Of a stretch of 64,000 nucleotides of DNA, positions 34,101-49,986 are shown piece by piece. The DNA lies in contig OX463779.1 in assembly GCA_949825025.1 (NCBI GenBank), forward strand, positions 34,048,203-34,112,202. The letters are read 5' to 3'. The translations under genes were made by a program, and so were the position numbers. Source of the stretch: Siphlonurus alternatus (taxonomy: Eukaryota; Arthropoda; Insecta; Ephemeroptera; Siphlonuridae). Below the pieces are notes generated by a model. The model ran no database searches and was not told the DNA's origin. It saw only the letters and a list, made by a program, of their open reading frames with translations. Every line of letters begins with the position of its first letter. Position 1 is the stretch's first letter.

Positions 34101-37100
34101 ACAAAAATATAATGATTGGATTACTTCATGTTAGTTTACTAATATGAAGTGATAAATTTTTATGATACTGAACATTTCTTCCACTGTACGCTTGGTTTTA
34201 CTACAAAAATCAAGGACAGTTTTTATAATGTAAATGAGTATGAACATTTACCTCCGGCTTGCCCAGAGATCCTCGGTGTTCCAGCAGCACGTTGAGAGCC
34301 TGGCAGGCTGCGCGGGAAGCGGCCACCACCTCGGAGGGCGCGCGGTCCTTGCGGGTGCGCAGGAAGTGGTGCACGTCCCGCAGCAGCGCCAGCACTGGCT
34401 CGCCTTCGCCCGGCATTAGTGACGAGCGAGAGTCGAGGAACACGAGCAGAGTACGCAGAGTCGCCTCGGGGGTTGTCGCAGCGTACCCCAGGCCTAGCAG
34501 ACGGAACTGAAACCAACAGGCCGGGCTCGTGAGCACGTAGGTCAAAGCACACATGTTTGTGCCAACTGTAAACAATAATACAGTATAATGTGTATATGTA
34601 TTTATGTATATTCCTCCAATCATAGTAATGTGCCAGTTCATTAATTAATATTAAATCTTGTGCATTTCACGGCTTGATACTTAACAAGGTGTGGAGACTG
34701 TGAAGATTCTCAATCAGGCAAACCGATGAAACGTTTTCTGTTTGTAAGAACTTTATTTCTCACCTCCTAAACGACTGCATTTTTCGAAATAGCCCGACTT
34801 ATAAATTTACATCAGTTGCAGAAATTGAAACTCCGCGGGAGCTAATTTTAACATTTATCATTAGATTTTTTGTAAACCTTGTCCAGTACACTTTCTATAC
34901 CCGATCGACCTTATTTACAAGTGCATAAGACCAACTGGGTGCAGAAAATGTACACTGAGCAGGGTTTACGAATAAACCTATTATTCTCTCATGGCATGCA
35001 GTCAGTGTGACTTCAATCCATATAAATTGATTGTATAAATGGAAGAAAATATGAACAACTTAATCGACACATTGATTTTGTTCTACACGCTTTTCCTTAA
35101 TCTTCTTTAAAAAAGATTAATTTCCTAATTAGGAGCTAGAACCTCACAGCATTGAGTAAACTTATGAAATAAAGCGGTGGGTGCATGTTATACGCGGTGT
35201 TTCACCAATTTAACTGAAAGCAACAGATTTCACCATTTGATACGTTAAATTACGAACAAAACCACATCTTTTAATAACCATGGTATTGAATTATGTTCAC
35301 TTGTCGCCTTTGAAAATTTCCCACTTGCAGCCTTGTTAATCACCATGCTCTGTTTTATTCTTACGGGGCATGGTAATTAATGGCTGCAAAGGAAAAATTT
35401 CCAAGGCGATGACGCGATGACTGTACAATTAAATAAATTGATAAATAATATTTTTAAATGGAAATGCATGATACGCAATCTAATTCATGCTTCTGTTATT
35501 TATATAATTGCAAATTCAGAAGAAAAAGTGTTATCATATTGTATACCGAGTATCAATTTGAATTTTACGTAAATTAAAGGTAACAAACTGTCATAGAAGC
35601 TTTATATCCAGAGCGACTATTGACTACATAAAGGACCAAGAGATGGCGCTGAGTGCTGAAATTTTGGCGAGGATACAGCAATACTTATAGCATTGGGAGA
35701 ATCACAAAAACAACAAATTTGATATGAAATACATATTTTACGAAGTTGAAATATTTTTTTATATTTGTCCGAACGTATTTGACAATTAATTATGGTGTTG
35801 TCACTTCTGTAAAATTATGCTGTGGCTGCTGAGAGAGCATTTACATGATTTTACAATGTTAAACATATACAATGGGCTTCGCTAGACGCACGTAGTTCAG
35901 CTGTTTCCCGTCAGTTTTCGCGAGGGGCGCTACTAACTTTATGACGTCAATAGCATGACAGTTTGTTGCAGTAATTTGATAGTATATAACTGACAGTGTT
36001 TATATAACACAAGTGCGTAAGTGAGTTAATTCCCGGTAGAGACGTCATCTTCAATATCAGACGATCGTGCAAATTCGCCGCAGCTTAGACGTCATTAGAG
36101 AAATAACAATGAAATACCAAACAGCTCTAGCTTATCCAGATAAATTAGGTACATAAATCACTGTGGAAACAGAAGGTAAAAGGAATAGAAGGTAATATAG
36201 GTATACGTTTGAAAGCTATAAAAATATTGTGTATTCAATTATTTTTAAAAATTGTGCCAGAAAACGAAAACATGCATACCTCTACCTAAATCCTTTTGGA
36301 CCATAGGCGCATATAATATACATAAAATATATTTTACATTACAAATATACTAGATTATGTAACTGTATTATGCTGTATATTAGTATTTTACGGTATATTT
36401 GAAAACAGACTTTGTGTCTTGTTCAGTCCAAAATAATTATTAAGATTAGTTTCATGATTATTGTGATGCAACATTTTAAATATCTGATATTTATTATATA
36501 AAATAACTTTTAATAAGTTTAATTACACGATATATCAATATGTTAAAATAAACATGAACATATTATAATATATATTGATATTTAAATTCTTATTATATAT
36601 TATATTAAAACTTTGCTTTGTTACTTTTTCGTAATAAATATTAATAATATATTTATTATAAAAAATAATTTTTTATATATAAATATTATGAAGAATTGAA
36701 ACATTACAATATAAAAAAAATCAGATATTTTTCAAAGCATTTACATGTAATTTGAATGAAACGATGAAATTTATTCGATATTATAATTATATATAACAGT
36801 TTACAAAATTAAATTTTAATTTCCATATAATAAATAGATCTATATTGATTTGCAAATTTTATGAAGATTAGATAGTTTGTTTTAAAAATTTATTCACATT
36901 AATAATAAAATTGGGCAAATTGAATTTTGCTATAATAAATTTATGATGGATTTTACACCGAGCCACAAGTATGTATGAGTATAGCCACAGTTTGGCATAG
37001 TTGAGAACTCTCAGCCGCAAGATTTACCGTCCAATGAGGTCACGCTCAAGAATGAAGCAGCAGCAGCAAAAAACAGCCTTCCTTCACACAAGCTCATATC

Positions 37101-37428
37101 GATTTTATAATAGCCAGTTGCGTTGGAGTCGAAAAACAACAAATAATAATAAAAATTAAATAATATAACTAATATCATATTTTTTACTGGTCTTATAGAG
37201 TGAAATTTAAAATAAATTGCTTGTATTTAATTTTACTAATTGTTATTATTATATCATTATTAATTGACTAATGTCAAACGAACACAAATTATAATGAAGA
37301 AATGCTTAAATTGTAAGATTGTAAATTGTTAAGATATAAATTTTCTTTTTCTCTACATTTATTTGATCAAGCTGAAGTTTCAATTTGAAAGTAAACCTTA
37401 ATAATATATTGCATACATTGTGTCAGAC

Positions 37429-37459
<31 letters not shown>

Positions 37460-40400
37460 AGTGCCGTAACTTTCTTCGCAGCGTGCATGCTCCTACATGT
37501 TTTCAACCCACATCACTCAGATGCTCAGCGAGTTGCATTCTCTGTAAGACTCAAGGTAAAAATCAGGATATTTTTTATTCATGCAGTATTTTAATGCTAA
37601 CCATAATTTTATTTAATTCTTCAAATTGACATTTTAACGTCGGGAAAAAAGACTGAAGTCCGTCTGTCAAATATTTCTCAAAAGTCTAAAAAATTCATCA
37701 AAAATTATAAACTGGTACTTGAGACTTTTAAAAATATTTTACCAAACTGAGGCTTTTTTCCTCTACCACCGATACTGTTAATATTATTCAATATATTTTT
37801 TTGTTTGTGATATTTTAAAAAAAAAGATTCCAGGTTTTCAATAAGATTTTGCAAGTATAATTACAATGTTTGTTTTTTTAGCTCTCCTCTGCTATGTTTT
37901 TCATCTTCTCTAATTAGTTTTCTTCAAAGTTTGTCTGCTTTTTTTATTTAAATAATTGAAATGCAAAGAGATGAATGAATAATGTAACTTTGATCATGTA
38001 CTTGTATACTTATATAAGTTTGTTATTTGATTAGCGTAGTTTTGAATCACATCAATAAATATTAATGAAGACTCTAATTGAATTTAAAATTTTATGTGTT
38101 ATTTCATGAATGAGAAAATATAAGATAATGGAACTGATTTAAAAAAAAAAAATCAATTTATTTGAACATGAGTAATTTGAAATGAATGCATGAAAAATGA
38201 CTAGAAATAGAGTTGTTATTAAACTGGCAATTCAATTATGTTCAGTAATGCGAAAAAGAACACATTTTTTTTACGATAAATTGCAAAGATTATACTTTTT
38301 TTTTTTTTTTACTTCACTGAAAGTAAGAAATTGGACGATGCGAGAGAGAACGTTGTCTCTGCAACAGAATAAATGTTTCCAGCAACGATTAAACAGAGTT
38401 CTCTTTACAGAGATAACAAAGAGTAACAATTTATGAGATAAAAAAATCGGAAGGATAAAAAATTGGGCAAACAATTTATATTTCGTTTAAAAAAACTTAT
38501 TTTTCTGCGTTGACTTACGCGAGTAACGTCAAATTAGATTACATTTATTTTATATATTATTATTTTTTATACTTAAATTTGCATATCATATTACAAAAGA
38601 TATTGACTACATCATCATCTATATAAATTTCGTTATTAGAAATTTACATTAATATTTATCTAAAGGAATATAACAGTGAATACAATGTATTTCCATCCAT
38701 TCTCTCTTATAGAAACCTTAAAATCTGATTGGCCTGTAAATTGTATTAAGTTCGGGAGTTGATACTATAACCCTTACTAGAATTGACTTAATTAAAATAA
38801 AAAAAAGGATGCATATATTTAAAAAAAAAAAAATTGAATCCTATTACTTATGAATGAGAGTGAGATGATGTTGTAAAATAAATAATTTGAATTAAAATTA
38901 AGAACAATCATGAAGCCAAGTAATTGACACTTGTATAAAATATAATCCTCTGCTAATAAAAGGGCATTGGAGTTGTTGTGGGCTGCCAATCGAAATATAA
39001 CATCAGCTTGGTACTGTGAGGTGGTCTCTACGAAAAGTCCTTGACCAGGCTAACGTACCTTGTTGTGAATCTTCTCAAGCTGCGTGGATACGCATTCCGA
39101 GAAGTCCGGGGTATGCCAGCGAGCAAGGCCAGTGTCATAAAGGGTGCAGAGCCGGCGGGCCACGCGAGGGGCGCCCGAGCGGGGGGCGGGGCAGGGTTGG
39201 CGGGCCTCCTGGCCAGGAGCGGTGTGCGGCCATTGCACCCCCATCAGAGCCTCGCCCCGGCACAGTGGCACCACCCCCGGTGACGTCACCGCAACCTCCA
39301 CACGTGCGCTACTTGAACCTCCCCCACCCTGGACGTGGCACGCGTACGTCGCACTTTGCTGTAAATACATCAAGAGTCAATCTTGGTGGTAGAGGATTTG
39401 TCAATGTGGGTGCATTACAATAATAGGGGCAGTGTAGGAAGGATATGGACTATCACTTGCTTGCTTTTACATTTGAGTGAGAGTATTTGTAGTATATCAA
39501 TGTCACTGTGTAATGGAATAGAACTTTGCTACCAAAGAATGATAAGGAAAATGAATTCTAGAAATACACATTTGCATACTCTCGCAACACCGTGCGCATG
39601 TTCTGTTTTTTTATTTAGTAAAAATTATAGTTTTATGGCAATGGACAACATACATTTGTATGAAAAATTTTTATTGCGGAAATGAATAGAGGGTACCAAA
39701 TTATGTTACTCTGAATTTTTTCAGATTTTTTTGAAACCTAGAACTATTTTTAAATGATTATTGAAAGTGCGGCCACGGCCCCTGGAGGCGTCAATAGGCG
39801 TCCAGTCTCTATCCTTTTTATTAAGAATTCAGGGGTGCCAACTGAAATCACAGGACTTTCAATAATTATTTAAAAATAGTTCCGGGTCTCAAAAAAATTT
39901 GAAAAAATTCAGAGTAGCATAATTTGGTACCCTCTATTCATTTCTGCATTCAATTTTTTTTATGTATGTTGTCCATTGTATAAATTTTTGTAGTACACCA
40001 CATTAAATTATTCTGGAGAAGAAAAAGCACATATTTTGACTGGCATGTGACAATAGTGCATGTTGGTGAGACGTGTTGACTCACATGTGCATTGTAGATT
40101 CGTAGCAGTAGACCGTCTGGGTGCAGGTCCTCCATCATCTCGCGTCCGGCGCTAGCGGGCAGCAGAGCATTATTCTTGGTCCAGTTGAAGCCCAGCTTCT
40201 CGTTGCGCTTGTCGTTCGAAGACATGCAGAAGATGGTCAGATTCTCACCCTGAACAGAAAATAAAGTCTTCAATATTTGTGATTAATATCAATTACCTCT
40301 CGTCTTAAACATGAATTATTAAATATAAGATATAAGTAGAAATGCCTTTAGGGTATAAGTCCTTGAAATCTGTACTTGTTCTATGTTGCGTTTGATGGCT

Positions 40401-43400
40401 TAATAATTGTATATAACAAAAATATATCTAGCTTGGAGTGTACCTTGGAGAGTGTGACGCTCATAGGACTGACGATAATTCCAGGGGGCGTGGCGACCTC
40501 TAAGAAAAGTGACTTGCACTGCTGCACTCCGCGATCCACCACCTGACACGTGTAATTTCCCTCGTCCAGGTGAGACGCGGAAACTACCCGCAGTAGTGCC
40601 GTGTACATGTCCCTGCTGTCGCGGCTCAACAGACTCTGCTCCATGTCCCTGTAACATCACGTGATCAGGTGACACGTACTTCGTTTGTTAATAAAGGCTA
40701 CAGCTCGATTATGCACATCTTATCGCGTTTAAGTCCTAAGCCTTATAAACAAGAGTATGCTTAGTTATTAGGTCGATAACTGCAGTATAGCTTTGATTCG
40801 ATCAATACATCGATTGTACCAGTCTTCAGTCTGAGGTATTTTTTAAAGGATACACTCATTCTATTCTACAGCCTGATCTCTTCTGTACCAACGACACGCT
40901 AACGATAATTAGATAATAATCATGATTGACTGTCACTTTTTATTTTATTAACAATTTTATGAAGCGTTATTGAGTTGTTTTAATAAAAAAACGGGTTATT
41001 GTTTCTTTAAAAACAAAAATCCATTTTCCATTTTGATTTTTCGTTTATTTATTTTTTAAGATATATATATATTTTTCATTCGTAACTATATAAGCCAGTG
41101 GTTTTCAAACTATGGGCAATCTACGCGTATGAATACTGTAGTGCTATGAATTATACTTAGCTAATAACCTAAGGCTCAAATAAAAATAACATTCACGTCC
41201 CAAATTTGGGACAGTGAGATTTTTCGTCTGGGACTTCATGAAAATCGGGTAATGGCGACCAAGGCTATATGGTTAATAAGGTAGGAAAAGAAAAGAAAAG
41301 CAGTGGGAAAGAAAATAGGACATCATCTTTGCGTATTTTGTAGCAAGATTTTAAGGGTGATTGAAACGAGAGTATAGGTTAAAAAACGTGAAAAAAGTGT
41401 CAATTCATAACTCGGGATTATCTAGTGAAATACAATATATTATATGAAAAAAAAAATATGCAGGTTTGACCATAGTATTATATGACATAGAAACATTTAG
41501 TTAGCAACAGATTTTAATCATTTAAGTTCGAACATAGCATGGAGAACAGGTCAATCACATTTTAATGTTATTCAATTTAAGCGTTCACCTATCATAAATA
41601 TCAATAAAATTTAATTTAAATATAAATTTATATTAAGGGGCATTCACAAAGCCTTAAGGCCACATTTAAGGCTCAATAATTTAAGACCAGAAATTTTGGG
41701 TCTAAAAAACACGTCTAAAATCAAGCTTTAAATTATCGAGCCTTAAATGTGGCCTTAAGACTTTGTGAATGCCCCTTATTATGTTTTACTTTCTTTTTTT
41801 TCTTACATTCTATTAACACTGTCGCAATAGGATGTTTTCATTTTCTTAGTTATAAAAGACTTAAGTGCCTTTAAGTGTTGTGTGCTTTGATAAAAACATT
41901 TGACGTTTCTGCTAATTAGTTCCTAATGTATATTAGTCTCGATGAAACATTGTTGAAAATAAAAAACAAAAACAAACAAGTAAGAAAATGTCAAATTCCA
42001 ATTGTTATAATTGCATTGTAAAGAACACAGCCTCATGAAAAAACTTTAAAGACAGTATGTAACAATTTGTAAAATCTCATATTGCAAGAATTATAGCATG
42101 TTCAATAATACTGAATAAAATAATTGAAAATGTAAGAAAATATCACATTTTTCAGATACAAAAATAATCATTAAAAATATAGGTATTTTTATATTCTATA
42201 TTTACTACAAAAAATTGCATCCTGCACGTTAAAATAAAAATGTCAATTGATTGGTAATTTTTATTTATGAATTAAAATACATAAATTAATGCAACTTAAG
42301 GCGTAAATATTATGGAAAAAACAAGTGCAATCAGAATTTAAAAATCACACAAATAGACGACTTGCAAAACCTCATTTTTAGCAAAAAGTAAACAAAAAAA
42401 AGTGACCCCCAGTTCATTGTTGTTTTGATTATGTGTATAAATTTTGCTTATACATTGGACCTTATGGGAAATTGACAATTTTTACACACAGATTTCAATA
42501 TGTTACAAACCTACGATTCTAAATATAAAAATATCACCAGAATCTGCAGTTTTTGGTCATTTATAATGCTGAAATGCGTATCAGAAGAAGTTTTCTTTAC
42601 TTTAATATGGTAAATTTTATATGATACCAAATCAGCCAATTGCATGGGGGAAGATACGTAACTAGGCAAACTCCAGTTTGTTGATTTTAACTGTTGCAAT
42701 AATCAACAATCTGGAGGCTTCCTTGGTTACGTATTGGCTGCAATTGGCTGATTTGGTATCATATAAAATTTACCATATTAAAGTAAAGAAAACTTCTTCT
42801 GATACGCATTTCAGCATTATAAATGGCCAAAAACTGCAGATTCTGGTGATATTTTTATAATTAGAATCGTAGGTTTGTAGCATATTGAAATCTGTGTGTG
42901 AAAATCGTGAATTTCCCATAAGGTCCAATGTATAAGCAAAATTTATACACATAATCAAAACAACAATGAACTGGGGGTCACTTTTTTTTTGTTTACTTTT
43001 TGCTAAAAATGGGGTTTTGCAAGTCGTCTAATAGCTCTATCCTTAAAAGCATGAAATAAAAGCAAAAAAGTGTACAATATTTTCATTATTAGCTACATGT
43101 CATGTTAATAGTTTACAACTTACAGCGATGAAGCATTAAACTCATCTTTTAGATTAAGATGAAAACTTTACACGACGTTGAAAATAATTACTGTAAGATG
43201 CATTATCACCACATGCTTCAGTTTGATTTTATAGACGTGAAACTTTATATATAGTTGCAGCTAAAGAGCTTTGAAACTTGAAACTTATTAAAATGCTCAG
43301 TAATAGTTCTTGTTACTTGTTACTAGAGCTACTTGATAAAGTTAACGATTAATTAGTAAAAAAAGGGGGTCAAACGTAAAACCACACAATCTAAGACTAG

Positions 43401-46400
43401 CAAATTTTATCTTAATTATAGACTATAGAACAGGAACTTTGAAAGTTCACTTCTGTCAATATTTTTAAGGTGAGATAGAACATTAAATAAGTCAACCTGA
43501 ATAATGAGCGCGTTTCATGAAGAAGAAGTTATCCAGGATAACCTATATACTAACATTTAGAATAAAACGTGGTTATAGACTGTTATAGTGAGAAACCTGA
43601 TGGTTATCTTCTTGGATAAATTCTTCACACACCCAATAAGTTTCTAGTACTTCTTTCTAATTTTAAATTTTTTCTAAAGCAATAACTGAATTATTAAAAA
43701 AAATACTGAATTAAATGAATAAATAAAATAAATGCAGTATATTATATTAAATTAAATGTTTTAAGACAGTAATATTTAATAGAAACATGTATAGTAAAAA
43801 TCTGTTTCTTTCTTAAATTTTTACTTCGTGCCCTCTTTGTTTGTTTCCAAAATGATCACGTTAGAATCACGTCCTATATGGTACAATGTTAATACTTATT
43901 ATAATATCAAAAAACAACGTGACTAGTATGCTGATGAATTCCATATTTGTTGGATTAACTAAATCGTATGAGCGCATAATATTTAGTTCAGAATTATCGA
44001 ATAATCATATATACGTGAAATAGTTACATCGTTAAATTTCTATGAGTGTCCACTGTGTTATGCTCTATAAAATTTGTTAATTGCTATTGAATAAATTAAA
44101 CCTTTAGAATTAGTTTGTATTTACGTCAGCGTCACACATAAGCACGTGGTGAGGTTTATGTAAAGCTTCAATGCATGTTAAACACGTTCTCTATTTTTGT
44201 AATACAAACAATTTATCCTATCTGTATTGAGCATATACTATCTCTCAAGAAAATTTTAATTCTAAATTTACTGATATAATTAAAATAAGCCTGTGTAAAT
44301 ACAACTGTAAAGAGTAAAATCATTCAAATATTCATAAATGATTAAAAAAAAAGAGTATATTTTTGGAAATTCGATAGTGAATGATAAAAATAAAAGTTTC
44401 ATGTTTTATGAAGGTTTGGTATTTTTTATGCAATTATATTCTCTTTTGGTATTAGATAATTCAGACCAACCAATATTTCAGACTTTTTCTTCTGTTGATC
44501 GTAAGAATAAAACACGAAACCTTTCAAATTAATTTTCTGCTAGTAGATCAGTTAAACGGAAAAAAGCTAAAAAGCAACACTGTTAAAAAAAATTGGCAAA
44601 TATTAATTTCATTTGAAGTTGACATTTTATGCTTACATATTAAATTTAAAACGACCAGGAAAGATGCCGGTAATTAAGTTGCTGACTTGACTACTAGAGA
44701 GCTGTAAATACGTAGAACATTCTAACCAAGTAAATATTATTATTTTTTTGCTGCAAAAAATGAAAATTTAACAATTAGACGTGAAATTTTATTTCATGGC
44801 AATGAGGAATTCTCCTACATTTTTTAATTTTTTTTTCAGATGCTCTATGCCTTGAAACTAAATGTCCCAAAACAAAAAAAAAAAAACAAAAAAAAAAAAA
44901 ATCAATTTTCAAAATTGGAGACATGAGAATTTTTTAAAAATCTTTCTTCTTTTGAATTTAGCGCCAAAACGTGATGTAGATGCCTAGCAGGCGAATTTTT
45001 CCTGCAATAAATTTATATTTTCGATTATCACTCTTAAAGTAAACTGATATTAGGGATAAAACTACTGATACTAGGGTAAAAAACCCGCTGATTTCGATCG
45101 TGTTACTAAAATTTATAGTCAATCACTCCTTGACGCTCAAACTATGATATCAGGTAGTTGTTGTGTGTTAACTAGGGAGTTTCTCTACGTCACAGTTTTC
45201 AGGTTTGCGCGCGGGTTGCATACTTTGCCCCTTATTCTAATAATCCCTGCAGAGTTCCCAAATTTGAGTTAAAAAACTTAAAACTTAAGTCAAACTTATT
45301 GTTAATATGTACCCTATCATAATATAGTAGTTAAATTAAAATTGAGTTGTAAGAGAATTCCCCATAGTCTGCTAAAGACGTTTTCTTAGAGACAGCTACA
45401 ATAAACTCCTGGTTATGGTACCTGAGCGCGAGGGAGTCGTTGACCTGCACTCCGTCCTTGAACCAGCGGAACTCCATGGCGGTTGATCCTTGGGCCAGGC
45501 AAGACAGGATGAACTCATCGCCCTCGTGCAGCACGCGCTCGCGGTTCACGCGCACGCTCTGAAACACGTCGGTCATCCCATCACAAATTCCTGTATAAAT
45601 AAATTATGTCAACCATGAACACGTTTAAAGTATGACTATGGGGTGAAGTGAGGGTGCGCGGGTGAAGATGGATTTGAGATATTTGGAAAGAGTATAAATA
45701 CAAGACAATTAATTGAAGGAAGGGACAAGGCGCTTAGATAAGGAAAAAGGAAAGATATTCAAGCAGAGCGATGCGATGACACAACTAGCGAAATGAGTCA
45801 CCGAATTCAAACTTAAGCAAACATGTATATATTCATATACAAACAAACATAGCAAACATATACTATAATATATATATTTATAGTATAATATATATACACT
45901 ACATTTGTAAAATATCCAATTACTTAATATTCATTTATTTAATATTTAAAATCAACAATACAACCAATATATTAAGATAACACTATAACAATTGCGTTGG
46001 AAAAATACAAATAATAATGAGTACAGAATTTTCATTTCCATCATTGATTCTTTCGAATTAGTGTCATTATTCTTTGAAGCAGCATAAGTTCATATTTATC
46101 TTCTATCCAAATTTGATAAGAAAAAAAAAAAAAAAAAAAACGCGTCTATTTTTAATTTTCTATCATCGTGTCAACAGTTTTTATTTAAACAATAACAAAT
46201 ACAGGAATTTGTTTGCAAAGTTAAAGTGATATTATAAGACAATATAATACATTAAACAAAACAACTTTTTTGAAAAAAAAAAAAAAAAAATAATGAATTG
46301 AAACAAACAGGATCATTTAAAAAATAATGCTAAATATTTTCCAAAAAAAAAATAGAACTAAATTTTAAAAATTCAATATACAATGAATTAATTAACATTC

Positions 46401-49400
46401 CATTAACATAAATCAAAATATTTGTTATTATGTATACCCCAGAGTTTTTGAGTTAAAATAGCATGTGGTATTCCATTCAAAATTTACTCCCTCTCTTACT
46501 TCCTCTTTTACTTGTTGTTGTAAAGCCAGGCTCCCCCCTGACTTACTCGATTATCAAGTCACGTAAAAAACAAAGTATACTTTAGTAGTTAAGTTGTCTA
46601 TAAACTTTATCTCTCACGCATTAAATTTTTCAGCTTAGTGTTAAAAACTGTAAACTTTTTGTTGCTACAAATCATTGATACTTAAAGAAATAAAATAAAT
46701 AATACAGATACGACGTTTAAATTACCGTTAATAAAAAAAATGTAAATTGAATGAAGATTTGATGTTGTTAAAGTGACACCAATATATTGCATGGCACATG
46801 TTTGCAACTGGTGGCTTTTATCACAGGTGCTTTAAATCGCTTGTTGTAAATTGTTTCGTAAAACGTGACAAAAATATAAAACAATAACATTGAAATAAAC
46901 AATGATTTTTTTTTAAGATTTAACACTCTATTTAGAATATTTCAAATATCCATGAACGATATATTTAAAACAACACTTAAATAGTCTTATCTGTTAACTA
47001 TTATATTATGTTACACTTAATAATATTATAATGTTATATTTACTAAAATTGTTATTTATACTAAGTTACTGTTATCATAACTTTCCTCCCCTAACTTCCC
47101 TAAATTTACAATAACAACCCCCATATAATATATATATACACTACAGGCAAAGTGTCGACGATGCTGTTGAACTTACCTCAAGGAAGAGGGCGGGTTCCTT
47201 CTTGAACTCGAGCACGGATTTGAGTTCGAAGGGGCCAAGTCGTCCCCGACGTACGAGGGCGTTGAGAGCCGGTAAGACGAGCTCCTCGCGGTCTTGCTTG
47301 CCACTCACAAAACTGAACGTCAGAGCCGAGCCCGCCCTGCAAACCACATCTTTTACCACTCGGCAATATTACAAAGTTTATACCACTGCAACTAGTATTA
47401 ATTCCGGTCTCGTGTTAGGAGTTGAAAGTAATTAACAGGATATTGTACCATGTTTTGGTGGTATTTAGGAAACAATATTCTCTATTTTATGCCTGAAGAA
47501 CAAGTATTATGGTTCACTAAACAACACTTAATTAAACTATGAATATTAAAACGATATACGGTAAAAATACGTGTTAAAAAAATTACGAGTACATAAGCAA
47601 GTAATTCGTATTTTTTTTTATTACTATGAACATTTATATTACTTCAAGGGTGGAAATTTAAAAGCAATAATGGTTGTATAACCTTCAGTTTGTACATAAA
47701 AATAAAAGTCTATTTTTTCTCCTTGGTAGACATTTTTCACTAGACTGGGTCACAGACAAACAAGCAGACACATCGTGAACGTCATCATTCAACTCCATCT
47801 CCTCATTCACTGAATTTTAGAGTGACTGAATTCTTCAACTAGAGCTATCAAATTATATTAAGGTCTGTCGCTATGAAAATATGCAAGTGGAATGAAAAGA
47901 GATGTCACTACCAGTCTTTAGTAAATGATGTCCGAGATTGGGTGATTTTAATTCCAACATTTCAAAGGAAATAATAAGATTAACCGTTTTTAAATGAGCA
48001 ACAGTCATTATAATTATGTTTATCTATTTCCTAGTCTGATTAATTTGTGAATACAATAATTATATGATAAGTTATTGCAGTTAAAAAAATGCCCCTATAA
48101 CTCAGAGAGCAAAAGCTCAAGGCAAAGAAAGAAATATGAAGGGCAGCCGTGCCGTGATGAATGCTCCTGCTCTACCGTTGCGAGTGCGCCTCAACATTCC
48201 ATTGTATTTTAAATTGAATAGAAGGGAGAGTAACGGTAAATAAACAAAGATGTATTATTTTGAAAGAATTAATATTATGATTTTTAGGATAGTAAGCATC
48301 GAAACTTTTTTTTTTTTTTTTTCGATAAAAAAATAAAATATATTATTGTATTTTTTAATTCCTTTTGTTATATATAATGAATCTAACTCGAATCTAAGTA
48401 ATAATCCTAATAATTACGTTATTTTATATATTAAAATTTACTATCATTCATAATGCTGTTTCGCTTTATGTGGCTCATCATATCTAATCATATATGCTTG
48501 AAATAAAAATAATTTGATAATAATTTGTTTCTGGATCCGCGCCTGATTATCTTTATATATATATATTAATAATTTTTTTTTTTACAAGGATATACACCCC
48601 TAAGAGCTTACAGCTCGCGGCGGGGTACTGGGTAGGGATAGAAGGTAGGGAACGGATAGTGGCCACGGCCTGCATGCTTACGCGTCCCAGCATTCGCTGA
48701 GGTGAGACGGAGGGAACCGTGGAAAACCTCAGTCAGGACGGACACCTTTAATTTTTCTCAATGGACCAAAGCGATGTCCAAAGCCTGGAGAACCACACAC
48801 AAGTGCATCACTGCACTGGGTGGAAAGCGAGACGAATTTACCCCAGGGAGGGAGCAGCGTATTTTTTACTTGAAACGGTCACCCATCCAAGTACTAACCA
48901 CGCTCGACGTAGCTTGACTTCGGTGATCTAACGAGAACCGGTCAATGCACTGCGCGAATAATATTATTATTAAAAAAAAATAATAATAAATATAAATATT
49001 TATTTATTTATATTTATATATATTTTATATTTTTGTAGATATGTATTATATAAATACATATATAACTATACATATAATAATATATATATATATATAGTTA
49101 TATAATATTATAACTATATTATAAATGTTATAATAAATATTATAATTTTATATAATTACGGTCCAATAATTAATAATAATTATAATAATTAATTAATTTT
49201 TCTCTCAATAAAAAAAATCGATATATATATATATTATGTATTTTTTTTTTTTTTTTTTTTATTGGAGGAATTTAATAGATAGAGCTAGGCCTTGTAGGAG
49301 CCATCAATTTCCGTGTGCAGACTACCAATGCTGAGCTGCATGAGCACGGCCCATGGGTCTGCACGGCCCACGGGCCCGCCCGTGCAGATCCGTGCGCGAA

Positions 49401-49940
49401 CCCGCAGAACCTAAGCCGTCTCGGCGCCCTCCCTGCTGCTGGTAAAGCTCAAGCTGACCATCCTCACTTGCCTCGCTGCTTGCTGGCGAGCAAGCTAGGT
49501 GCAGTCCCGAACAATGGGACAATGCACAGTACATCCGAGGAGAAAAAAATTCAGCAAGAGGGCTTGTGACAAAGTGGGGAAATATAGTGTGTAATTTTCT
49601 TACTTGTAAAGTCCTTAAAACATTGCTGTACAGTATCCATATTAACTTGTTCATCAGAGAATATATATATAATTAATATTATACAATTAAAAATTAAATA
49701 TCCTTTAAAGTTTTGTAAAAATGTTGGAACAAAATTCTTCCAATCAGTATTTTTCGAAACGCAAACGTTGCGCCTCTGGTGGCCGGCTACGTAGCGACAG
49801 TCCTTAATATAAAAACAAAAAGATGCTAAAAAATAAACTTTACCATTATTATTTCAAGTGTTGTTAAAAAAAAGTACCATTAACAAGTTTTTTCATTTAT
49901 CCAATTAATTCAAAGATGATCCAAATAAATTTAATTTTTG

Positions 49941-49986
<46 letters not shown>

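Noticed and set aside
39016..39423. 135- and 82-codon plus-strand ORFs
   Set aside because: Antisense shadows of the GC-rich HormR exon, which is supported by its cysteine pattern and splice phases.
42511..42958. Three short ORFs with the same peptide on both strands
   Set aside because: Mirror images within the 42356-43028 palindrome.
39002..43935. Additional hammerheads at other CTGATG or CATCAG occurrences
   Set aside because: Sites such as 43931 (CTGATGAATTCC) and 39002 have no stem II or GAAA box in register.
48876..48942. Functional 5S rRNA gene
   Set aside because: The first ~30 nt of 5S are missing, the region ends in a poly-A tail, and no T-rich Pol III terminator follows the 5S part.
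49315..49654. 84- and 110-codon ORFs in a GC-rich patch
   Set aside because: No recognisable protein. The patch ends in AATAAA and a 20-A tail on the minus strand, so it is retroposed sequence.
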